The position numbers were made by a program, and so were the translations under genes. Shown piece after piece: positions 1 to 7,334 of a stretch of 64,000 nucleotides of DNA (the stretch's first letter is position 1; the number at the start of each line of letters is the position of its first letter). The stretch covers positions 83,737 through 147,736 of the forward strand of contig NZ_FXAO01000011.1 in the NCBI RefSeq assembly GCF_900177645.1, written 5' to 3'. This DNA is from Arenibacter troitsensis (lineage in GTDB: Bacteria; Bacteroidota; Bacteroidia; Flavobacteriales; Flavobacteriaceae). The notes beneath the pieces are model-generated. The model searched no databases. It saw only the letters and a list, made by a program, of their open reading frames with translations, and was not told the DNA's origin.

Positions 1-1
1 A

Positions 2-535
2 CTATTAAAATACACGCCAAGAAGTGTAATTGATGCTCGCTCCAGACATCGTACCATGGCACCTATTAAGGAATATGAAAACGGTCATATCCTGGTTGCC
101 AATGCAACCAAGAAATTGGCCGATGCCGGTGTAAAAATAAACCTCGGTGCCCATGGGCAATTGCAGGGTCTTGGCGCACATTGGGAACTTTGGATGTTGG
201 CCCAAGGGGGAATGAGCAATATGGAAGCCTTAAAGGCAGCCACCATTAACGGGGCCTCATACCTTGGAATGGGGGATCAACTTGGGTCCTTGGAACAAGG
301 AAAGTTGGCCGATCTAATCGTATTGGACAAAAATCCTTTGGAGGATATCCAAAATTCCAATTCGGTGATCTATACCATGATCAATGGACGTTTATACGAT
401 ACCGAAACTATGAACGAGATAGGCAACTATGATAACCCTAGAAGCCCTTTCTATTGGGAAATGAGCGACTACGCCCCTGCTTTCGATTGGCACGGGGAAA
501 CACATACAGGATGTTCTTGTGAGGTAGGACATTGA
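2..535 (+). CDS. Amidohydrolase family protein, C-terminal part (5' end outside window)
   Basis: The frame is open from the first bases of the window, so this is the last ~177 codons of a longer gene. The visible part holds the end of a metal-dependent amidohydrolase barrel: a GAHGQ turn followed by GLGAHWELW, then the typical C-terminal segment EALKAATINGA, LGSLEQGKLADLIVLDKNPLED, which forms the small beta-sandwich. This pattern is known from imidazolonepropionase-like amidohydrolases that in Bacteroidetes often sit behind a TolB-like WD40 domain in proteins of about 1000 residues; the N-terminal half cannot be seen here. The extreme C-terminus contains a CSC pair and a terminal histidine. 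The substrate is unknown. Family assignment is fairly secure, exact function is not. Confidence 0.8.
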   Translation, partial: LLKYTPRSVIDARSRHRTMAPIKEYENGHILVANATKKLADAGVKINLGAHGQLQGLGAHWELWMLAQGGMSNMEALKAATINGASYLGMGDQLGSLEQGKLADLIVLDKNPLEDIQNSNSVIYTMINGRLYDTETMNEIGNYDNPRSPFYWEMSDYAPAFDWHGETHTGCSCEVGH

Positions 536-642
536 TATAGTGCGTTTAAGACGAGCTTGAATGGGCACGCAGTCCGCATAAGCCTGCGATGAATTTTTGT
601 TGAATTTTATAATGACAACATTTGTATAGAAAATATACTGTT

Positions 643-1245
643 ATGTCAGAATTTTGGGAAACGAATTTTATTGGAAAACAGGAAATGTGGGGCTTTGAAC
701 CTGCAAAATCAGCTGTTATAACAAAAGAATTTTTTATAAAGCAATCCGTTAAAAATGTGCTAGTTCCTGGTATTGGTTACGGTCGTAACGCACAAATTTT
801 TATGGAGAACGGCATTAATGTCACCGGGATAGAAATTTCCAAAACAGCCATTGCCCTAGCAAAAAAACATTATGGAAATGGTATGACTATTTATCACGGA
901 TCCGTTTCCGCAATGCCTTTTGATGAAAAGAAATACGATGGCATTTTTTGTCATGCCTTGATCCATCTTTTGAGCAAGAACGAAAGAATAAAACTAATCC
1001 AAGACTGCTTTCACCAATTGGACAAAAATGGTTATATGGTTTTTACCGCAATAAGTAAGGGTGCCCCAAATTTCGGCAAAGGAAAAATGATCAGCAAAGA
1101 CAGGTACGAAGTTCATGAAGGTGCCAAAATTTACTATTACGACAGGGAAGCAGTACATACCGAATTTGACCATGCTGGGCTAATCGAAATTGTGGAGGTA
1201 AAGGAAGACCAACCCATGTTTTTAATTAAGTGCAAGAAAAACTAA
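643..1245 (+). CDS. Class I SAM-dependent methyltransferase
   Basis: A 200-residue protein with a Rossmann methyltransferase core. Motif I is VLVPGIGYGRNA (about residues 39-50), followed by the acidic end of strand 2 (VTGIEIS) and a motif IV-like YDGIFCHALIHLL. The short length and the N-terminal FWETNFIGKQEMWGFEPAKS segment resemble small-molecule methyltransferases of the TehB/thiopurine type, but I cannot name the substrate. The frame is open back to a TTG at 622; the ATG at 643 (MSEFW) is preferred because the family begins close to this segment. It stands alone, with no obvious operon partner, and is probably cytoplasmic since no signal peptide is seen. Confidence 0.85.
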   Translation: MSEFWETNFIGKQEMWGFEPAKSAVITKEFFIKQSVKNVLVPGIGYGRNAQIFMENGINVTGIEISKTAIALAKKHYGNGMTIYHGSVSAMPFDEKKYDGIFCHALIHLLSKNERIKLIQDCFHQLDKNGYMVFTAISKGAPNFGKGKMISKDRYEVHEGAKIYYYDREAVHTEFDHAGLIEIVEVKEDQPMFLIKCKKN

Positions 1246-1557
1246 AAAAACTCTAGTTTGGGCAGCGAGGGGTACGAGCGTGACGCTGGCGCCAGCGAAG
1301 GGAAATATGAGCGAGGAAAAACCTTAGATTCAACGTAGCTAAATCTAAACCACATAAATACCCGTAGAATAATTATGTCATGAGCTAAATTGCACTAGTA
1401 GCTTAACCAACACATATTTTGCGCTCTATAACTCGCTTCTAGTGCGAGCACCGACCATCGGCATCTCCTAACAAATACCCTAATTTTCAAAAAATTTCAA
1501 GCCCCAAATAGGCCACATCTTTCTTTTTCAGTAATTTAATGGAAAACATTGTTTGTC
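1246..1557. other. Intergenic region with hairpins
   Basis: About 310 bp without a gene. It contains a perfect 14-bp palindrome (1284-1297, core GCTGGCGCCAGC), a hairpin with arms TTAGATT and AATCTAA just after it (about 1324-1350), and separated inverted arms GCACTAG and CTAGTGC further on. The composition is more GC-rich than the surroundings near the palindrome. It is probably the promoter region of the downstream molybdenum hydroxylase pair plus a repeat-like insert; no coding frame is convincing. Confidence 0.4.
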
Positions 1558-2034
1558 ATGGCTACGTTTCAACTAGATATCAACAACACAAAACATAAAG
1601 TAGAAGTTACCGAAGGCACTTCCCTACTCTGGGTATTGCGGGAACATTTGGGCCTTACCGGCACCAAATACAGTTGTGGCATAGGGCAATGTGGGGCCTG
1701 TATGGTACATATTGACAATGAACCCATGCGGGCCTGTCTTCTTCAGGTAGACAATTATGCCGACGGACAAAAAATCAAGACCATAGAAGGTTTGTCCAAA
1801 AACGGGGATCATCCAGTTCAAAAAGCATGGATCGAGGCCCAAGCACCTCAATGCGGTTATTGTCAAGCCGGGCAGATCATGCAGGCCGTAGCCCTCTTGA
1901 AAAAAAATCCCAATCCCACAAGGGAGGAAATAAAGACCCATATGAACGGTATCCTGTGCCGCTGCGGTACTTACCTTCGTATTATCAAGGCCATTGAATT
2001 AGCCTCCAAAACCCCAACATCCATTGAAAACTAA
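1558..2034 (+). CDS. (2Fe-2S)-binding small subunit of a xanthine oxidase-family molybdenum hydroxylase (IorA-like), copy 1
   Basis: A 158-residue subunit that carries two [2Fe-2S] clusters and transfers electrons from the molybdenum site. The plant-type ferredoxin cluster ligands are Cys40, Cys45, Cys48 and Cys60; the second, helical domain has Cys99 and Cys102 plus Cys134 and Cys136 in the LCRCGTY motif. This layout is that of isoquinoline 1-oxidoreductase alpha and other two-subunit aldehyde/heterocycle oxidoreductases. The ATG at 1558 was chosen over the upstream TTG at 1549. The large subunit starts 4 bp after this stop, so the two are surely co-transcribed. No FAD-binding middle subunit is present. 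It has no signal peptide and would be exported folded together with the Tat-bearing partner. Confidence 0.92.
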   Translation: MATFQLDINNTKHKVEVTEGTSLLWVLREHLGLTGTKYSCGIGQCGACMVHIDNEPMRACLLQVDNYADGQKIKTIEGLSKNGDHPVQKAWIEAQAPQCGYCQAGQIMQAVALLKKNPNPTREEIKTHMNGILCRCGTYLRIIKAIELASKTPTSIEN

Positions 2035-2038
2035 AGTC

Positions 2039-4213
2039 ATGGTTCAAACGAAAGCCGAAATTAGCAGAAGGAACTTTCTAAAATCATCCTCTGGGGTGGC
2101 CCTCTTCATTGGCATATCGGGTATACTGCCGCAGTTGATATCCTGCAAAGACCCTAATAAAATTAAGGAACAACTCGCCCAACAACCACTTACGGCCTGG
2201 GTAAAATTGTCCGAGGACGGCCTAATTACCATTTATAATCCGGCCGCCGAAATGGGGCAGGGATCCATGACCTCCTTACCACTAATATTTGCCGAAGAGA
2301 TGGATGCCGACTGGTCTATGGTGAAGGTGGAGTTTTCACCCCAGGAATCGGAAATCTACGGTTCCCCGGGATGGAACCCGGGCAGTAAGCTAATGTTTAC
2401 GGTAGGAAGCAGGACAACAAACAGCTACTATAATGTTATGCGAAAGGCAGGCGCCCAGGCCCGCTATGTTTTAATGAACAGTGCCGCCAAACATTGGGAA
2501 GTACCCATAGAGGAACTTACAACATCCAATAGCCATGTACTCCACGGAAGAACCAACCAAAAAATAAATTACGGAGCCCTAATCCCTTTTTTGGAAATGC
2601 AGGAAACTCTGCCCGACTTTAGCGAAGCACAATTAAAGAATCCCAAGGATTTTAAGCTGGTCGGGAAAGACATTCCCCGTACCGAGATCCCTGCCAAGGT
2701 AATTGGTAGTGCTATGTTTGCCATTGACATCCGCTTGCCGGAAATGGTTTACGGAGTCTTGGAAAGAGGTAACCTCCACGGTTCCAAACCCAAACTGACC
2801 AATGAAGCCGAAATTCTGGCCATGGACGGGGTAGTAAGGATAATCCCTTTGGATTATGCCATTGGGGTCGTTGCCAAGACCCTAGAACAGGCTTTGAGTG
2901 CAAAAAAAAGCTTAAAAATAGATTGGAGCGATTCCAAGGCAAGCGGACACAATTCACAGGAAATTTATTCCACTTATGAAAAAATAGCCTCCCAAAAAGA
3001 AAAGGGCAAGGTGATCATTGAAATTGGGGACGTTTCCAAAGCCAAAAAAACGGCTGCCAAAACCTATGCGGTGGACTATAAAAACGACTATGTATACCAT
3101 GCCCAAATGGAACCGCTGAATGCGGTGGTGAAGGTTGCGGAAGATGGTGGCAGTGCAGAAGTTTGGGTAGGTAGCCAGCAGGGTATGGACACCAAGCTGG
3201 GAGTGCCCAAAATTCTCGGAATAGCCCCGGAAAATGTTAAGGTACACCTGCAATATTTGGGAGGTGGATTTGGCAGAAGAAGCATGAACGATTTTGTGGA
3301 GGAATGTGCCAACCTGGCAAAAGAAATGGCACCACTTCCAGTAAAACTAATATGGACCAGGGAGGACGATGTTACCTATGGTGCCTTTCGCCCCCTTTCC
3401 TTACAGCGACTTACGGCCAACACGGATTTTAAGGGGAACATCACGTCATTTTCGCACACTGTGGTGGGAGACGGAGGCAATCTGGTGGCCAGTGCAGTGA
3501 CCAATGACCACTATGATATCCCCAACCAATTTGCAGAATGGAGGGAAGCCTCCAATGGCATTCGACTAAAACATTGGCGTGCCGTGGGTCATGGCCCCAA
3601 CAAATTTGCCATTGAATGTATGCTGGATGAAATTGCACGGGACCAGGGCTTGGATCCTTTGCATCTTAGGAGAAAATTAATGGCCAAAGCCCCCAGGGCC
3701 CTGGCTACATTGGAAAAAGTCGCTGAACTATCCAATTGGAACACACCTTCCGTTAATGGACGTGCCAAGGGTATGGCCTTTGTGGAACATGGATCATTGG
3801 GAACTGGTGTGTGCGAAATCTCGGTAGACCGCAGTACCGGAAATATCAAAGTACACCATTTTTGGATTGCCTTGGATGCAGGGGTAGTAGTACAACCGGA
3901 CAACGTTAAGGCCCAAATGGAAGGCGGCATTATTATGGGCATGAGCAGTGTCCTCAAAGAACAAATTACCATAGTGAATGGCCGGGTGCAACAGTCCAAT
4001 TATCACGACTATAATTTACTTAGGATGCAGGACGTCCCTGATAGTATTGAAACTGTAATCCTTGAATCGGCAGAAGTTCCCGAAGGGGTAGGAGAAACGG
4101 CAACACCCATGGTGCCCTGTGCCATAGCCAATGCCTTTTTAAGATTAACTGGAAAACCACTTCGCCATTTGCCCTTTTCCCCAGAGCGTGTGTTGCAGGC
4201 CTTGAACAGTTAA
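2039..4213 (+). CDS. Molybdopterin-binding large subunit of xanthine oxidase family (IorB-like), copy 1
   Basis: A 724-residue catalytic subunit. It begins with a Tat-type signal (SRRNFLK, Arg10-Arg11) and the hydrophobic stretch ends in LISC (Cys36), which resembles a lipobox, so it may be a Tat-exported lipoprotein. The molybdopterin domain shows GGGFGRR around residue 408 and the C-terminal GVGE (Glu686), the position of the catalytic glutamate of this family. Members of this two-subunit type oxidise N-heterocycles or aldehydes and deliver electrons to cytochromes rather than NAD or oxygen. A TTG at 2024 would give five more residues and overlap the small subunit; the ATG is preferred. Substrate cannot be read from sequence. 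A terminator-like hairpin follows the gene. Confidence 0.92.
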   Translation: MVQTKAEISRRNFLKSSSGVALFIGISGILPQLISCKDPNKIKEQLAQQPLTAWVKLSEDGLITIYNPAAEMGQGSMTSLPLIFAEEMDADWSMVKVEFSPQESEIYGSPGWNPGSKLMFTVGSRTTNSYYNVMRKAGAQARYVLMNSAAKHWEVPIEELTTSNSHVLHGRTNQKINYGALIPFLEMQETLPDFSEAQLKNPKDFKLVGKDIPRTEIPAKVIGSAMFAIDIRLPEMVYGVLERGNLHGSKPKLTNEAEILAMDGVVRIIPLDYAIGVVAKTLEQALSAKKSLKIDWSDSKASGHNSQEIYSTYEKIASQKEKGKVIIEIGDVSKAKKTAAKTYAVDYKNDYVYHAQMEPLNAVVKVAEDGGSAEVWVGSQQGMDTKLGVPKILGIAPENVKVHLQYLGGGFGRRSMNDFVEECANLAKEMAPLPVKLIWTREDDVTYGAFRPLSLQRLTANTDFKGNITSFSHTVVGDGGNLVASAVTNDHYDIPNQFAEWREASNGIRLKHWRAVGHGPNKFAIECMLDEIARDQGLDPLHLRRKLMAKAPRALATLEKVAELSNWNTPSVNGRAKGMAFVEHGSLGTGVCEISVDRSTGNIKVHHFWIALDAGVVVQPDNVKAQMEGGIIMGMSSVLKEQITIVNGRVQQSNYHDYNLLRMQDVPDSIETVILESAEVPEGVGETATPMVPCAIANAFLRLTGKPLRHLPFSPERVLQALNS

Positions 4214-4293
4214 ACCGTTCCAATAATAACACCCTCAAAACACGAACTATTACAAAATGGGATTATTTATTTTGATCCCTAAATCAGAAATGT

Positions 4294-4317
4294 CCTTCAA
4301 TAATCTGAAGGCTTTTT
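4294..4317 (+). terminator. Intrinsic terminator after IorB-like gene
   Basis: A 6-bp stem (CCTTCA/TGAAGG) with a 6-base loop is followed by C and a run of T. It lies 80 bp after the large-subunit stop and just before the kinase gene, so it probably separates the two transcription units. Confidence 0.6.
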
Positions 4318-4330
4318 GTATTTTGGGGGG

Positions 4331-6205
4331 ATGAAATTTAAGTTTGGCCTGTCCTTCATTTTTGTCCTTATTTACAATTGTTGTCTAGCAGGTTTGTCCC
4401 CTGAAAATGGCATTGCAAATTCCGATTACCACTATTCCGCTACAGTTGAAAAACCAACAGACTCAATAGAACAACTCAAAAAACAAATTAAGGGTTTTGC
4501 TAAAAAGAAGGATTACCAAAACGCTATTGTCCATTCCAAAAAATTGCTCTTAAAGGCCAAAGTATTATCGGATAGCAGCCACATCACCAATGCCTATTGG
4601 AGGCTGGGATATTATTATAAAATATTGGATCAATTGGATTCGTCTTATTTCTACATTGACAAAGCATATTCTATAAATCTCAAATTAAAGGATAGCATAG
4701 GTGCGGGAGACCGACTGCTGGACATGGCCAACATCCAAAAGAGTTTGGGCGATTACAACGGAGGGATGATCACTGCTACCGAAGGATTAAAATATTTGGA
4801 AGGTTCCAATGAAATAGAATCCATCTCCGGTCTGTACCAAAACATTGCTGTATGCCAAAAGGAGTTGGGACACCCTAAAGAAGCCTTGCGGTGGAGCGAT
4901 AAAATTTTTAGTCTTCTAAACAAACACCCGACAGCTGACATCAGCACCGAAAATCTATACAACATTAAAACCACCAGGGCGAATATCCTGGCAGCACTAA
5001 AAGATTACGGCACCAGCCTTAAAATTTTGGACAGCATTGCCGCGAACACCCAAGCCAGCAACCCCTCGCAATTTGCACGTGCTATTTGCAACAAGGGCCA
5101 TTATATGTGGTTAGAAATCAAAAATAACCCTGAGAGCGAGTCCCTACAGTTGGATGCCTTAAGAATACGGCAAGAACTTAACACGGTTCCCGGATTAATA
5201 TCCAGCACTATACATTTGGCAGAATATTACTTTGAGACCAATAAGCCATTGGCGTTGGATTATGCCCAAAAAGCTCTTGCCAACTCGAAAAAAACAAATA
5301 ATTCTGTCGCTATTTTGGAAGCTTTGGATCTACTATTGCCCTTGAAAAAATCCTTGGGCCAGGATGTTTCCGAAGAGGCCATATTTTATTCCAATGTGCA
5401 GAATACCCTTGAAAAAACAAAACAAGCCGTTCGCGCTATCTATGCCGCCACAAAATATGACAATGATGCATTGGAAAAAAAGAACCTTATGCTTTTGGCG
5501 CAAGTCGCTATTAAAGAGAAACAAAATATTTTGGCCATTTCTGCCACAATTATTTCATTGATCCTGATAGTCTTTGTTGTCCTGTATAAAAATCAGCAAA
5601 AAAAGAAAGAACAGCTGGAGATGGCCTATAAGACCGAGTTGCGCCTTTCCAAAAAATTGCATGACGAACTGGGTAATGACATTTTTTACCTTATGACACA
5701 GGTTCAAAAAGAGGGCCAGGATATAGCTAACCCACAGAAAGTAATAATTTTAGAAGGTCTGGATAGTATTTACCAAAGAATAAGGGATATTTCCAAAGAA
5801 TTTACGGCCATTGATACCGGAGATAACTTTGGCAAGGAATTCTTCTCCCTTTTAAATTCCTATAGCTCCACTAAAACAAAGTTGATCACCAAGGAATTAC
5901 CCTCCAACTTCTGGGATAATGTTTCGGCAGAGGCCAAAATTGAAGTATATAGGGTTCTACAGGAATTACTGGTGAATATGAAAAAACACAGCAATGCCTC
6001 TTTGGTTGCCATTACCTGCAGTAAGAGCAGCAAACAGGTTGTTATAAAGTATGTGGACAATGGAGTGGGATTTTCCTTGAAAGGAAATTATTTGGGAAAT
6101 GGACTTAAGAATGTGGAAAACCGCATAAAAGGTATAAAAGGAAATATTATTTTCGACTCCAAACCAAACGAAGGGGTTACGGCTACCATTACGTTTGCCA
6201 TCTAA
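4331..6205 (+). CDS. TPR-containing membrane sensor histidine kinase
   Basis: A 624-residue sensor kinase. An N-terminal signal peptide (KFGLSFIFVLIYNCCLAG) leads into a periplasmic region of about 350 residues rich in TPR-like helical pairs (for example AYWRLGYYYKILDQLDSSYF), then one transmembrane helix at about residues 399-419. The cytoplasmic part has a HisKA_3-like phosphoacceptor box, KKLHDELGNDI, with His444, and a HATPase domain with a DNGVGF-type box and LGNGLKNVENRI near the end. This architecture is common in Bacteroidetes and pairs with a LuxR/NarL-type regulator, which indeed starts 7 bp downstream. The ATG at 4331 is preferred to the TTG at 4316. The signal sensed is unknown. 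Confidence 0.88.
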   Translation: MKFKFGLSFIFVLIYNCCLAGLSPENGIANSDYHYSATVEKPTDSIEQLKKQIKGFAKKKDYQNAIVHSKKLLLKAKVLSDSSHITNAYWRLGYYYKILDQLDSSYFYIDKAYSINLKLKDSIGAGDRLLDMANIQKSLGDYNGGMITATEGLKYLEGSNEIESISGLYQNIAVCQKELGHPKEALRWSDKIFSLLNKHPTADISTENLYNIKTTRANILAALKDYGTSLKILDSIAANTQASNPSQFARAICNKGHYMWLEIKNNPESESLQLDALRIRQELNTVPGLISSTIHLAEYYFETNKPLALDYAQKALANSKKTNNSVAILEALDLLLPLKKSLGQDVSEEAIFYSNVQNTLEKTKQAVRAIYAATKYDNDALEKKNLMLLAQVAIKEKQNILAISATIISLILIVFVVLYKNQQKKKEQLEMAYKTELRLSKKLHDELGNDIFYLMTQVQKEGQDIANPQKVIILEGLDSIYQRIRDISKEFTAIDTGDNFGKEFFSLLNSYSSTKTKLITKELPSNFWDNVSAEAKIEVYRVLQELLVNMKKHSNASLVAITCSKSSKQVVIKYVDNGVGFSLKGNYLGNGLKNVENRIKGIKGNIIFDSKPNEGVTATITFAI

Positions 6206-6212
6206 GATATAT

Positions 6213-6881
6213 ATGCAATTGAATAGGATATTTGTTTCAGAGGACATAGACAGCAATAATCTGGGAGTTATTACCATGCTTCAAGGATTGGGATATACTC
6301 AAATTGGGCATTCACAATACTGTGATGAAGCCTTACTAAAATTAAAAAGGGCTTTGTTGGACGGGAATCCGTTCCAAATTTTGATAACCGACCTGTCTTT
6401 CGATAATCCCAGGGACAAAAAACACCTACAAAACGGCCAAGAACTCATAGCCGCCATAAAAGCGGTCCAACCCGAAATAAAGGTGGTTGTTTTTTCCGTG
6501 GAGGACAACCACAGCACCATAAAATCCTTATTGGAGAATCAAAAAATTGAGGGTTATGTATGCAAGGGATTGAATGGCCTAAAAGAACTAAAAAATAGTA
6601 TTGAAGCTGTATCCCAAAACAAAACATATACCTGCCCCATAGCCACAGCCGTTTTACAGCGTAAAAACGTCCTGGAATTGGATGGATATGAACAACAGCT
6701 GCTCTTGTACTTGGCCCAAGGCCACAAACAAAATGAAATAAGCGCCTTATTAAAGGAAAAAGGAATATCCCCCAACAGTATACGATCGGTAGAAGCCAAC
6801 ATTAGCAAGTTAAAGGATTATTTTGACGCCTCCAACACCACGCAACTAGTATATATAGCTACGAGTATGGGGATTATTTAG
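6213..6881 (+). CDS. Response regulator with divergent LuxR-type output domain
   Basis: A 222-residue regulator that follows its kinase by 7 bp. The receiver has the acidic pair in VSEDID, the probable phosphoacceptor Asp60 in LITDLSF, a Ser in VVFSVED and the Lys in YVCKGL. The output domain (about residues 155-222) has the layout of a NarL/LuxR helix-turn-helix (YLAQGHKQNEISALL, then SIRSVEANISKLKDYF) but lacks the usual TxREREVL start and has a poorly conserved recognition helix. It likely controls transcription in response to the upstream kinase. No target can be named. Some Bacteroidetes regulators of this divergent type exist, so the call is good at family level. Confidence 0.85.
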   Translation: MQLNRIFVSEDIDSNNLGVITMLQGLGYTQIGHSQYCDEALLKLKRALLDGNPFQILITDLSFDNPRDKKHLQNGQELIAAIKAVQPEIKVVVFSVEDNHSTIKSLLENQKIEGYVCKGLNGLKELKNSIEAVSQNKTYTCPIATAVLQRKNVLELDGYEQQLLLYLAQGHKQNEISALLKEKGISPNSIRSVEANISKLKDYFDASNTTQLVYIATSMGII

Positions 6882-6901
6882 TATTGTTCCCATTTTTATT
6901 T

Positions 6902-6916
6902 AACCCATTGGGTTTT
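6902..6916 (+). terminator. Short terminator-like hairpin after the two-component pair
   Basis: AACCC and GGGTT arms separated by three bases are followed by TTTTC, 21 bp after the response regulator stop. The stem is short, so this is a modest candidate. Confidence 0.4.
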
Positions 6917-7052
6917 CAAGTCTTTTGGACGCAAAAAACGTTTAATCTATCGATTTGAAAGGTCCTGTACACAAAAGGTCAGCTTTAGGTGAACGAAGTC
7001 AACATCATGAAAAATCTGTTGTGGCCGTCTTTGTTCTTGAAATATAAAAGCA

Positions 7053-7316
7053 TTAGAACAAATTATCGGTTGCCAGTTCCAACCTTATGGGTTCTCCCTT
7101 CACCTCCATGCCATTTAGGATCAGTTCAGACTTAGATATCCACCTTGAAAAGGAAGGTACCTCTACTAAGGTTCTAAGATGTTTCATTTGATTTGTCCCC
7201 GGAACGTCCAAGGCATTATACCAAGGAATGTTGGCCCTAATGACCGACTTCCCGTTGGAAGCGTACATCTGGCCAATACCATTGTTACCCTTCCTCAAAT
7301 AGTAGGGCAGTAGTAT
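7053..7316 (-). pseudogene. Possible C-terminal remnant of an unidentified protein
   Basis: An 87-codon open frame on the minus strand ending in LATDNLF. It has no ATG near its beginning: the frame is bounded by a stop at 7317-7319 and the only initiator is a TTG at 7298. The composition is protein-like (IRANIPWYNALDVPG, SRWISKSELILNG), which suggests the tail of a secreted enzyme cut off by deletion. It lies directly behind the PA14 sulfatase gene, in the same orientation, 19 bp after its stop. I do not recognise the family. It could also be a chance frame; the evidence is only codon-like composition and position. Confidence 0.35.
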
Positions 7317-7334
7317 CTATGCAAGACTCTTAGG

